In this document: positions 46,674 through 54,995 of the stretch, one piece after another | How positions within the stretch are numbered: position 1 is the stretch's first letter | Layout of the letters: the number at the start of each line of letters is the position of its first letter | Origin: Nesterenkonia salmonea | GTDB taxonomy: Bacteria > Actinomycetota > Actinomycetes > Actinomycetales > Micrococcaceae | Direction: 5' to 3' | Assembly (NCBI RefSeq): GCF_005771525.1 | Contig: NZ_VAVZ01000022.1 | Location: 1 to 55,955 of the forward strand | DNA length: 55,955 nucleotides | Notes under the pieces: model-generated | What the model was told of the DNA's origin: nothing | Database searches by the model: none | What the model saw: the letters and a program-made list of their open reading frames with translations, nothing else | Program-made: the position numbers and the translations under genes

Positions 46674-47180
46674 ATGACCGAATCCATTACTGTGCGGGGT
46701 TTCGCCGGCACGACCCCCGAGGTGAAGAACCCCGATTCCGATAATCCTGTTGCCACGTTCAGGTTGGGGGCGACGCCTCGGTGGCGCAGCGGTCAGACTG
46801 GTGAATGGACATCCGGGGAGACCAATTGGTACACCGTGGCGTGTTTCGGGCGACTTGCTCTCAACGTTGCAGACTCGTTGCACAAGGGCGATCCCGCGGT
46901 GGTTGTTGGACGGCCTAAGGTTCGGACGTGGACAACGGATCAGAACGACTCTGGTGCCGAGATCGAGATCAGCGCCCAGAGCGTCAGTCACGACCTCAAG
47001 TTCGGAACGACTCAGTACCGCAAGGTAAGTCGTCACGACCCCGCCCCTACGGAAGAAGAGACCCAGCCCCCGGCAGCCGGTGACGCGAATCCAGAACAGG
47101 ACTCCGCGCCACCGAATCGCCAGGACGGGGAATCGTCAGCGCTGTGGCAGGGGGAACCGGCCCTTCACAACGCTGCTTGA
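46674..47180 (+). CDS. ssb: Single-stranded DNA-binding protein paralogue (SsbB-like)
   Basis: An OB-fold ssDNA binder of 168 residues. The core begins ITVRGFAGTTPEVK and includes NPVATFRLGATPRW, ETNWYTVACFGRLALN, KGDPAVVVGRPKVRTW and EISAQSVSHDLKFGT. The C-terminal tail is acidic/Pro-rich but lacks the DDDIPF-type tip that recruits repair proteins in the main SSB. It is therefore probably the accessory paralogue rather than the replication SSB. M. tuberculosis keeps its SsbB (Rv2478c) next to ettA in the same way. ATG 46674 follows AAGGAG; GTG 46662 lies in the ribosome site. Confidence 0.82.
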   Translation: MTESITVRGFAGTTPEVKNPDSDNPVATFRLGATPRWRSGQTGEWTSGETNWYTVACFGRLALNVADSLHKGDPAVVVGRPKVRTWTTDQNDSGAEIEISAQSVSHDLKFGTTQYRKVSRHDPAPTEEETQPPAAGDANPEQDSAPPNRQDGESSALWQGEPALHNAA

Positions 47181-47192
47181 TCAGACTGCGGC

Positions 47193-48875
47193 TCAGTCGC
47201 GCGTCAAACGCCGGTGGGTGACCCGGCTTGGCCGTGCTGCGTCAGCTCCCAGCCGCTCAACCTTGTTCTGGGTGTAAGACTCGAAGTTGCCCTCGAACCA
47301 ATACCAGTTGGCGGGGTTATCCTCTGTGCCCTCCCAAGCAAGCACGTGGGTGGCCACGCGATCCAGGAACCACCGGTCGTGGGAGATGACAACGGCACAG
47401 CCGGGGAACTCCAGCAAAGCATTCTCCAGTGAGCTCAGAGTCTCGACGTCAAGGTCGTTGGTGGGCTCATCAAGAAGGAGGAGATTGCCGCCCTGCTTGA
47501 GCGTCAGAGCCAGGTTCAGTCTGTTGCGTTCACCACCGGAGAGAACACCAGCGCGCTTCTGCTGGTCAGGGCCTTTGAACCCGAAGGAGGAGACGTAAGC
47601 ACGTGAAGGCATCTCCACGTTCCCAACTTTGATGAAGTCCAGGCCGTCGGAGACGACCTCCCAGAGGCTCTTATCGGCGTCGATACCGGCACGTGACTGG
47701 TCCACATAACTGATCTTGACCGAATCACCGATGGTGAGATCGCCGCTGTCTAGGTCTTCCATTCCGACGATGGTCTTGAACAGAGTGGACTTGCCGACAC
47801 CGTTGGGCCCGATGACCCCGACGATTCCGTTACGAGGCAGCGAGAAGGACAAACCGTCAATGAGTATGCGATCTCCGTAGCCCTTTCGCAGGTTCTTGGA
47901 CTCAATGACTTGAGTGCCCAGTCGGGGGCCCGGTGGAATCTGGATCTCTTCGAAATCGAGTTTCTTGGTCCGCTCAGCTTCAGCAGCCATTTCCTCATAG
48001 CGGGCCAGTCGGGCTTTGGACTTTGCCTGGCGGCCCTTGGCGTTGGACCGAACCCACTCGAGTTCCTCAGTCAGCCGCTTGGCAAGTTTGGCGTCCTTCT
48101 TGCCCTGGACCTGCATGCGGGACTGCTTCTTCTCCAGGTAGGTCGTGTAGTTGCCTTCGTACGGGTAGAGCCGACCTCGGTCGACTTCACAGATCCATTC
48201 GGCGACGTGGTCGAGGAAGTACCGGTCGTGTGTGACGGCCAGGACAGCACCCTCGTAGGAGGCGAGGTGCTGCTCCAACCAGAGCACCGATTCTGCGTCC
48301 AGGTGGTTGGTTGGTTCGTCCAGCAGCAGCAAATCGGGCTTGGACAGCAGGAGCTTACACAGAGCGACTCGGCGTCGTTCACCACCGGAAAGGTGCGTCA
48401 CCGACTCGTCTCCGGGTGGGCAGCGAAGAGCATCCATCGCCTGATCCAATTGGGAGTCGATGTCCCAGGCATTGGCGGCGTCGATCTCTTCCTGGAGCTT
48501 ACCCATTTCTTCCATCAACGCTTCAAAGTCAGCGTCCGGGTTGGCCATCTCATCGCTGATCTCGTTATAGCGGACCACCTTGGTGTAGACCTCGCCCAAG
48601 CCTTCCTGGACATTACCCAGGACCGTCTTGTCCTCATTGAGAGGAGGCTCCTGCTGGAGGATACCCACGGAGTACCCCGGGCTGAGCCGGGCCTCACCGT
48701 TGGAGGGCTCGTCCATCCCAGCCATGATCTTCAGGATCGTCGACTTACCGGCGCCGTTGGGGCCCAGCACGCCGATCTTAGCTCCCGGATAGAAGGACAT
48801 CGTCACGTCATCGAGGATGACCTTGTCGCCCACCTTTTTGCGTGCTCTTACCATCGAGTAAATGAATTCAGCCAT
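47193..48875 (-). CDS. ettA: Energy-dependent translational throttle ABC-F ATPase EttA
   Basis: An ABC-F protein of 560 residues that binds the ribosomal E site and gates early elongation by ATP/ADP ratio. There are two ABC modules: Walker A GPNGAGKST and GPNGVGKST, signatures HLSGGERRRVALC and LSGGERNRLNLAL, and Walker B LLLLDEPTNHLD and LLLLDEPTNDLD. The P-site tRNA-interaction linker between them contains the charged LEWVRSNAKGRQAKSKARL. There are no membrane segments. ATG 48875 is seven bases after TAGGCT, suggesting a leaderless mRNA independent of the upstream membrane genes. Convergent with ssb (12 bases between stops). Confidence 0.96.
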   Translation of the reverse strand: MAEFIYSMVRARKKVGDKVILDDVTMSFYPGAKIGVLGPNGAGKSTILKIMAGMDEPSNGEARLSPGYSVGILQQEPPLNEDKTVLGNVQEGLGEVYTKVVRYNEISDEMANPDADFEALMEEMGKLQEEIDAANAWDIDSQLDQAMDALRCPPGDESVTHLSGGERRRVALCKLLLSKPDLLLLDEPTNHLDAESVLWLEQHLASYEGAVLAVTHDRYFLDHVAEWICEVDRGRLYPYEGNYTTYLEKKQSRMQVQGKKDAKLAKRLTEELEWVRSNAKGRQAKSKARLARYEEMAAEAERTKKLDFEEIQIPPGPRLGTQVIESKNLRKGYGDRILIDGLSFSLPRNGIVGVIGPNGVGKSTLFKTIVGMEDLDSGDLTIGDSVKISYVDQSRAGIDADKSLWEVVSDGLDFIKVGNVEMPSRAYVSSFGFKGPDQQKRAGVLSGGERNRLNLALTLKQGGNLLLLDEPTNDLDVETLSSLENALLEFPGCAVVISHDRWFLDRVATHVLAWEGTEDNPANWYWFEGNFESYTQNKVERLGADAARPSRVTHRRLTRD

Positions 48876-48882
48876 ATTCAGA

Positions 48883-48888
48883 AGCCTA
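48883..48888 (-). promoter_or_regulatory. -10 box (TAGGCT) of ettA overlapping the acyltransferase stop
   Basis: TAGGCT on the minus strand contains the TAG stop codon of the acyltransferase gene and ends seven bases before the ettA ATG. It repeats the layout seen upstream of rel. Confidence 0.45.
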
Positions 48889-49884
48889 TCGGAGTTTGGC
48901 GGCGACTCGTTGGTGTCGCGGCATCACGTAGAGCCACGCCGTCCACGGCCGAACCCACACGAGAACAAGGGTGAGAACCAGCGATACCACTGTCATGAGG
49001 AAAACCTGAACACCTGTTGTGAGGTCCATCGTTGAGAAGACGTGGTCTCTGAGCAGCACAATGATCGGGAAATGAGCCACATAGACCACCACCGAGCTGC
49101 GACCGCACCACTCCACGAATCGGACCGGTCGGCCCCGCGGCAGCCGGGGTGCGAGCCAAATGACCACTGAGATTCCCAGCACGGAAATACCGGCCGCTGC
49201 CAGAGATCCGATCCGTAGACTGCGATCGTCGACTCCCATATGGGCAAAGGCGGCGACAGCGACCATGAGCGGAACTACCAGCACCCAGTGCATTCTCACC
49301 CAACGATCGACCTGGGGTGCAGCCCACGCGCCGAGGAAAAAGAACGCTCCGTACCAGAATGTGCTTCCAATCAACCCACCATGGACCGCTGTTGTTGAGA
49401 CGTAGGTCCCGATCATGGCGGCGAACATTGCCAGATAGGCCCAACTATGGCCTGCCGGAGCCCGCGCTACCATGGGTTTGAAGATCATCGCCGCTGTGTA
49501 GCAGAGCAGCAGCGCCATCAGAAACCACAGATAGTCTCTGTGGAACTGCCACTCCAAGACATTGGGAACGCCGACGCCTTCGCGGACGAAGAACCCATAG
49601 AGGCACAGCCAGACCAGGAGTGGCCAGGCGATTGCAGCGACCTTTCCCCATATGTACAGCGGCAGTGGCTTCACCAGAGACCGGTAGAGGAGCATTCCTG
49701 ACATAAACATCAGCAAGGGCATCCGGAACGGCGTCAAATGCCGGTTGACGTCTGCCCACCACTCAACACTGGCGCCGGCGATGTTCTGACTGTTGGCGTG
49801 CAAGACCACGACCAGCAATACGGCGAGACCGCGCAGGAAGTCCATCCACTGCATCCGCGGGGCTTGAGTTTTCACGGGGTACAA
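48886..49884 (-). CDS. Acyltransferase 3 family membrane protein
   Basis: A ten-helix integral membrane protein of the acyltransferase_3 (OafA/WecH) family. The N-terminal motif MDFLRGLAVLLVVVLHAN holds the conserved His. Such enzymes O-acylate surface sugars; acceptor and acyl donor are unknown. It is the last gene of a three-gene membrane operon after an MptB-like mannosyltransferase and a DUF2079 protein, which suggests modification of a lipoglycan. Start uncertain: TTG 49884 is two bases after the upstream stop, GTG 49875 and the ATG of the RMQWMDF region are alternatives, and no ribosome site is clear. Confidence 0.8.
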   Translation of the reverse strand: MYPVKTQAPRMQWMDFLRGLAVLLVVVLHANSQNIAGASVEWWADVNRHLTPFRMPLLMFMSGMLLYRSLVKPLPLYIWGKVAAIAWPLLVWLCLYGFFVREGVGVPNVLEWQFHRDYLWFLMALLLCYTAAMIFKPMVARAPAGHSWAYLAMFAAMIGTYVSTTAVHGGLIGSTFWYGAFFFLGAWAAPQVDRWVRMHWVLVVPLMVAVAAFAHMGVDDRSLRIGSLAAAGISVLGISVVIWLAPRLPRGRPVRFVEWCGRSSVVVYVAHFPIIVLLRDHVFSTMDLTTGVQVFLMTVVSLVLTLVLVWVRPWTAWLYVMPRHQRVAAKLR

Positions 49885-49886
49885 GA

Positions 49887-51365
49887 CTAGTTCACGAAGT
49901 CAGTGCAGGTTTGGTCATTGGGAATATCTCGGTAAAGCACCCAGAGGCCCTCATCGTCTTGGGCGACCGTCTCGAACCCCAGGCGCCCAGCGCGCGCGAA
50001 GGCTTCATCAGGACTGAGCGGGTCATTGCCCCCCAGTTCCTCCGCCCAGGTGTCGATGATGAGCCAGTTGACCCGCGAGTCATCGATGGTGCCCGCTAGG
50101 CCCACATAGGAGTGACCAGTCAGATGTGGAACCGCAGTATCGGCCGCTTCGACACATGACCCCTCGGGGATGAGATCCACTGCTCGCTGATGAGCATCAG
50201 CGCGCTCAGGCATCTGCCAGTTCTGTCCCGTATAGGTCCAGTGCAGAGGAAAGATCTGGTTGTCACGATCCGTAGCCCACTGCACGACAGCACCACCCAC
50301 CACTGACAACACCATCAAGCTCACCGGCAATACAACCGCGGGCAGGAAAGTCTTCTTGCTGTGGGTCCGGCCCCGGATCCTGCGCAGCGTGTCGAAGGCC
50401 GCCAGGAGGAAGATGACCGCCAAGGCCGCGTCATAGTGGTACACCAGCCCCCAGACAGTCAGCCGGTCGTTGAAAAGCCTGGACAGGAGCATCGGCAGCG
50501 CAATGACGGTGTAAGGCGAGGCGAGCGGCAACAACCACAGGGGCACCAGGTGAGCGGTGAGCAGTGCGATCTTCAGCGGATGATCCACCAGGATCGGCAG
50601 TGCGTTCCACGGCTGCGTCAGCAGGAAGACAGCCGCAGCGCCTGCACTGGGTCCGAGCGCGGTGTAGTCCCAGTAGGAGAACTCGCCGTCCGGGGCGAAA
50701 TGAGGAATGACGACGCCCACTGCGACCCACAGCCCAACGAGGCCCAGAATGGTCAGGACACCCGCTTGAACCCAGTGCCTTCTGATCAACAGCACCGCGG
50801 CGATCGCCAGGCAAGTGGCACCCATGTCTTCGCGCACCAGAAGCAGCACAGCGGACAGCAGAACAACTGTCCATGCTCGCTGGCGTTCAAGCGCCCAGAT
50901 CACCCACCCGAGAATGGGCACTCCGAAAGCGATTTCGTGGAAGTCCCAGTTGATAAAGGCCTGAAAAGGCCACCACAGCAACAGGGCCGCGGCCGCAAGG
51001 AGACCGACGCGGTGACTGAACCACCCACGCACCACCAGGTACACCGGAATAGCAGCCGAGACGAGCAGTACCACTAATGCGATATTCAATACCCGCGGGT
51101 CATCCCATAGCCAGTAGAGCGGAGCTAAGGTAGCGATGATCGGATGAAAGTGATCTCCGAGGAGATGGAAGCCATCTCCCTTGATCGGGACGATGGGGGC
51201 ATCGAACTGTGCGTAGCGGCGCACCGCCTGGTCGAAGATTCCAAGATCGTAGCCGCGGGCCTCGAAATTGCGGAACCGGAGAAACGAGTGGGCCAGGTAG
51301 AGGGCGGCGAATCCGGAGATCACAGCAACAAGGCCTAGGGCTTGCTGCGCCGAGACGCGAGTCAC
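49887..51365 (-). CDS. DUF2079 polytopic membrane protein
   Basis: A 492-residue membrane protein of family DUF2079. After the first helix comes the conserved ARGYDLGIFDQAVRRY, then KGDGFHLLGDHFHPI, which sits in the extracytoplasmic loop as in GT-C glycosyltransferases. About 11 helices follow and the C-terminal half has a soluble loop. The acidic residues in loop 1 suggest a polyprenyl-phosphate-sugar dependent transferase, but no activity is known. GTG 51365 overlaps the stop of the MptB-like gene as GTGA. Confidence 0.78.
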   Translation of the reverse strand: MTRVSAQQALGLVAVISGFAALYLAHSFLRFRNFEARGYDLGIFDQAVRRYAQFDAPIVPIKGDGFHLLGDHFHPIIATLAPLYWLWDDPRVLNIALVVLLVSAAIPVYLVVRGWFSHRVGLLAAAALLLWWPFQAFINWDFHEIAFGVPILGWVIWALERQRAWTVVLLSAVLLLVREDMGATCLAIAAVLLIRRHWVQAGVLTILGLVGLWVAVGVVIPHFAPDGEFSYWDYTALGPSAGAAAVFLLTQPWNALPILVDHPLKIALLTAHLVPLWLLPLASPYTVIALPMLLSRLFNDRLTVWGLVYHYDAALAVIFLLAAFDTLRRIRGRTHSKKTFLPAVVLPVSLMVLSVVGGAVVQWATDRDNQIFPLHWTYTGQNWQMPERADAHQRAVDLIPEGSCVEAADTAVPHLTGHSYVGLAGTIDDSRVNWLIIDTWAEELGGNDPLSPDEAFARAGRLGFETVAQDDEGLWVLYRDIPNDQTCTDFVN

Positions 51366-53080
51366 TTCGGGACCCTGCGCTGATCGCCTAACACCGGTAG
51401 TTCTCCGGTATGGAGTTGCTCCGCAGTTTGTGCGGGCGGACTCTCACCTCGGTTCGGATCGAGAGTCTCCAGATGAATGCCGTCATAAGTGTGCAACGCG
51501 TAGGTTTGACTGCGTCCTGGTACGCGCAAAAGTAAGGGAGAGGCCAACCAGCCGCGGGTCCACACCCATCGACCAGAGGGCAGAAGCGCTATCACCGTCA
51601 TACACACCACTGAGGTAGCAAGTGAGAGCCGGAGCATGTCCTCATCAAGGTTGAGGAACTCCCAGACTGACAACTGGTCCTGAGCGCCGTAACAGATGAA
51701 GAAACCAACGGTAAAAATGACCCACTTGGTCTGCCAGTCGTTTCGGATACCAATCGCAGCGAACAGCGGCAGCAGCCATAGCAGGTACCACGGGTGAATG
51801 ATCGGAGACAGCACTACAATCGCAGCAAAGGCCCACGTCATGCGCTGCATCAGATGCCGGTCCCGGCCCAGGAACATCAGTGCCACCACAATGAGTACGC
51901 TGGCGAGTCTGCCAATAAGCCGGAGAGTATCCAAGGTCCACTCCGCGTCCTGCCCGAAAGCATGCAGGATGTTGGTCAGGGTGTCATCGACAATCCCCAG
52001 TGGCGACCAGAATGACTTGCCCGTATCGCCTGTGCCCGCCAGTACCATCAGCCATCGGATGCCGTAGCCGTTGACCCACCCCACAGCCAGGAGAACAACA
52101 CCAGCTATTCCAGCGGTGAGGAACCAGTACTTGAACTTGCGCCACCAGCCGGTCTCACCATCCCCCCTGGATGCGGCCCATAACAGCGCCACAAAAGGAA
52201 GTAGGACCAGGGAGATAATTTTCATTCCCACCGATACTGTCACCAGCAGTGTGGCAACCACTCCCCTGGACCAGTGTCTGTTGGCGGTGGTGGCAGCGTA
52301 GATCCCGGCGAGGGCAAACCCCATCATGAGAGCGTCGTTATGCGCGCTGGAGATGAAGCTGATGATGAACAGGGGGTTGGCGCATGCCAGCCACTGCGCG
52401 CGCCCTCCGTGGACACCAAAGTGCTCCGCCAGTTTGGGCACATAGACCATGATCAGAACGACGCCGGCGACGCAAGCCAATCTGAAGAGCAGAACTGCCG
52501 TATCCACATGATTATTGGTCACCCACATAACCGCCGCTTCGATCCAAAGGAACATGGGACCGTAGGGGGTCTCCGATTGGGCCCACATAGGGTCTGTGCC
52601 GAAGTGGAACCAATTTTCCAGTTGGGACACACCCTCCTGGTAGGGGTCGCCACCTGCCAGCACCAGACGTCCTTGATTGAGATAGGCGAAGACGTCTCTA
52701 GAGAAGATAGGCACACAGAACAAATGGGGTACCGCCCACACCGCCGTGGCGATGTTCACCACCCGCAGGCTTCCAGGTTGCCAACTCTGCCGGTCAGCTT
52801 CACGGAGTGCACGGCCCAGCAGCAGCCAGGCGTGAAACATCACCCAGCACCCGAGAGTAAGCGCCACAGTCGAGACGGCGACGCCCCAGGGTTCCGTACG
52901 AAGTGGGATCACCCAAGACCATCGGTTGATGTCTGATCCGTTTGCGAGCCACCCCACTCCGAAAGATCCGAAGAGCACGAGAACGGAACCGAGGAAACCC
53001 TGGATCAGAGCACGTCGGATTCCCGGTGTTCTCAGGGGAGGCTTCTCAACTTCGCCTTCTGGTGGGGCAAGACTGGGCAC
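51362..53080 (-). CDS. mptB: MptB-like polyprenol-phosphomannose-dependent alpha-1,6-mannosyltransferase
   Basis: A GT-C membrane glycosyltransferase of 572 residues with about 13 helices. In loop 1, PIFSRDVFAYLNQGRLVLAGGDPY carries the conserved Asp and ISSAHNDALMMGFALAG follows in the transmembrane core. The C-terminal HPWYLLWLLPLFAAIG is typical of MptA/MptB. By family it extends the mannan backbone of lipomannan/lipoarabinomannan-type lipoglycans using polyprenyl-phosphate-mannose. It precedes the DUF2079 and acyltransferase genes, forming one operon. Only 24 bases separate it from the upstream gap gene and no terminator is seen, so read-through is likely. Confidence 0.82.
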   Translation of the reverse strand: MPSLAPPEGEVEKPPLRTPGIRRALIQGFLGSVLVLFGSFGVGWLANGSDINRWSWVIPLRTEPWGVAVSTVALTLGCWVMFHAWLLLGRALREADRQSWQPGSLRVVNIATAVWAVPHLFCVPIFSRDVFAYLNQGRLVLAGGDPYQEGVSQLENWFHFGTDPMWAQSETPYGPMFLWIEAAVMWVTNNHVDTAVLLFRLACVAGVVLIMVYVPKLAEHFGVHGGRAQWLACANPLFIISFISSAHNDALMMGFALAGIYAATTANRHWSRGVVATLLVTVSVGMKIISLVLLPFVALLWAASRGDGETGWWRKFKYWFLTAGIAGVVLLAVGWVNGYGIRWLMVLAGTGDTGKSFWSPLGIVDDTLTNILHAFGQDAEWTLDTLRLIGRLASVLIVVALMFLGRDRHLMQRMTWAFAAIVVLSPIIHPWYLLWLLPLFAAIGIRNDWQTKWVIFTVGFFICYGAQDQLSVWEFLNLDEDMLRLSLATSVVCMTVIALLPSGRWVWTRGWLASPLLLRVPGRSQTYALHTYDGIHLETLDPNRGESPPAQTAEQLHTGELPVLGDQRRVPK

Positions 53081-53104
53081 CTGAAGAAACTACCACTGCG
53101 CCGC

Positions 53105-54544
53105 TTAGAGTCGCGGATACTTGGGCGGCTCGGACTGGGCGATGTGCTCAAGCACACGAACCACCTGAGCCGAGTAGCCAAACTCGTTGTCGTACCAGAC
53201 GTAGAGTATCGCCTGCTTACCGTTGACGATCGTGGCCAAACCATCGACCACACCTGCGGCAGTGGAGCCGACAAAGTCCGTCGAGACCACCTCAGCTGAA
53301 TCGATGTAGTCGACCTGTGAGTGCAAGGGCCCCTCCAAGGACTGCTTGCGCAGAAATGTGTTGAGCTCATCTTTGGTCGTTGGTCGCTCCAACTCCAGAT
53401 TAAGGATCGCCATGGACACATCCGGGGTCGGAACTCGGATGGCATTACCAGAGAGTTTCCCGGCAAGCTGCGGAAGTGCCTTCGCTACCGCTTTAGCCGC
53501 ACCTGTCTCAGTGAGCACCATGTTCAGCGCTGCGGAACGTCCTCGCCGCTCCCCCTTATGGAAGTTGTCGATCAGGTTCTGATCATTGGTGTAGGAGTGC
53601 ACTGTCTCCACATGTCCATGGTCAATTCCATAGTGATCCTGCATGAGTTTCGCGACCGGGGTGATGGCGTTGGTGGTGCAACTGGCCGCTGATAGCACCG
53701 CTGAATCGTCGTCGATCTGTGAGTGGTTGACACCGTAGACGATGTTCTTGATGTCGCCCTTGCCCGGGGCGGTCAACAGCACGCGGCTGGCGCCTTCAGA
53801 CTGGAGATGTTTGCTGAGACCGTCACGATCGCGCCATATACCAGTGTTATCTACGACGACGGCGTCCTGGATGCCATAGTCGGTGTAGTTGACCTCTTCA
53901 GGGCTCGAAGCGTAGATGACTTGAATGTAGGTGCCATTGGCAATGATGGCGTTGTTCTCTTCATCGACTCTGATTGAACCGGCGAAGGGGCCGTGTACAG
54001 AGTCTCTGCGCAGCAGCGAGGCACGCTTGGCCAGGTCGTTCTCCTTGCCCTGTCGGACCACAATTGCCCGCAGCCGCAGTCCAGTAGCAGAAGAAGCATG
54101 CCCAACAATGATGCGGGCTAGCAGCCGGCCGATGCGCCCGAAACCGTAGAGCACCACATCCTGAGGTTCAGCGCGCCCCTGACCCTTCTTGCCTATGACA
54201 TCGGCGAGCTCTTCTCTGAGGAACGCATCGAGGTCAGCGGTCGTGGAGGCTTTGAAACGGTTGTTGAGCCTGGCGATGTCAATGCTGGCAGCGCCTAAGT
54301 CCAATGTGTGCAGTGCCTGGATCAGCGGGAGCGTTTCGGAAATCGGAAGCTCGACCTCATCCACCTGGCGGGCGAACCGATGGGCCTTCAGAATGTCGAT
54401 CGCGGATTGGTTGACCAGCTGGCGTCCGTAGATGCTGGTGACCACGTTGTTCTCGCGGTAGAGCTGGCCGATTAGAGGGATCATAGCCTCTGCCTGGGCT
54501 TCGCGGTCGATCCATTCGTTGAGGTGTTTACTCACTGCGGACAT
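53105..54544 (-). CDS. gap: Long-form glyceraldehyde-3-phosphate dehydrogenase (GapB-like)
   Basis: A 479-residue GAPDH with an N-terminal extension of about 125 residues (NEWIDREAQAEAMIPLIGQLYRENNV) before the Rossmann domain VVLYGFGRIGRLLARII. The catalytic Cys is in SAASCTTNAITP and the C-terminal YVWYDNEFGYSAQVVRV is conserved. The extended form resembles Corynebacterium glutamicum GapB (480 residues), a mainly gluconeogenic, NADP-tolerant enzyme; the usual glycolytic GapA is about 335 residues. Cofactor preference cannot be decided here. ATG 54544 follows AAAGGACC. It is on the same strand as, and downstream of, the RNase P RNA gene. Confidence 0.9.
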   Translation of the reverse strand: MSAVSKHLNEWIDREAQAEAMIPLIGQLYRENNVVTSIYGRQLVNQSAIDILKAHRFARQVDEVELPISETLPLIQALHTLDLGAASIDIARLNNRFKASTTADLDAFLREELADVIGKKGQGRAEPQDVVLYGFGRIGRLLARIIVGHASSATGLRLRAIVVRQGKENDLAKRASLLRRDSVHGPFAGSIRVDEENNAIIANGTYIQVIYASSPEEVNYTDYGIQDAVVVDNTGIWRDRDGLSKHLQSEGASRVLLTAPGKGDIKNIVYGVNHSQIDDDSAVLSAASCTTNAITPVAKLMQDHYGIDHGHVETVHSYTNDQNLIDNFHKGERRGRSAALNMVLTETGAAKAVAKALPQLAGKLSGNAIRVPTPDVSMAILNLELERPTTKDELNTFLRKQSLEGPLHSQVDYIDSAEVVSTDFVGSTAAGVVDGLATIVNGKQAILYVWYDNEFGYSAQVVRVLEHIAQSEPPKYPRL

Positions 54545-54610
54545 GGAGGAGGGAGGTCCTTTCGACTAAGACGTCTTTGTCTTGCTGACTGCTCTACTCT
54601 ATACAAGCCT

Positions 54611-54970
<360 letters not shown>

Positions 54971-54995
54971 GAACCATCCTACTCCGAGGTCTGCG

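Noticed and set aside
47910-48974. 354-codon open frame on the plus strand
   Set aside because: It is antisense to ettA, whose ABC-F motifs are complete.
50361-51077. 238-codon open frame on the plus strand
   Set aside because: It is antisense to the DUF2079 gene; its His/Gln/Arg-rich composition is typical of an antisense shadow of a membrane protein.
54569-54578. 10-bp palindrome AAGACGTCTT upstream of gap
   Set aside because: Too short to distinguish from chance without other copies or a known regulator.
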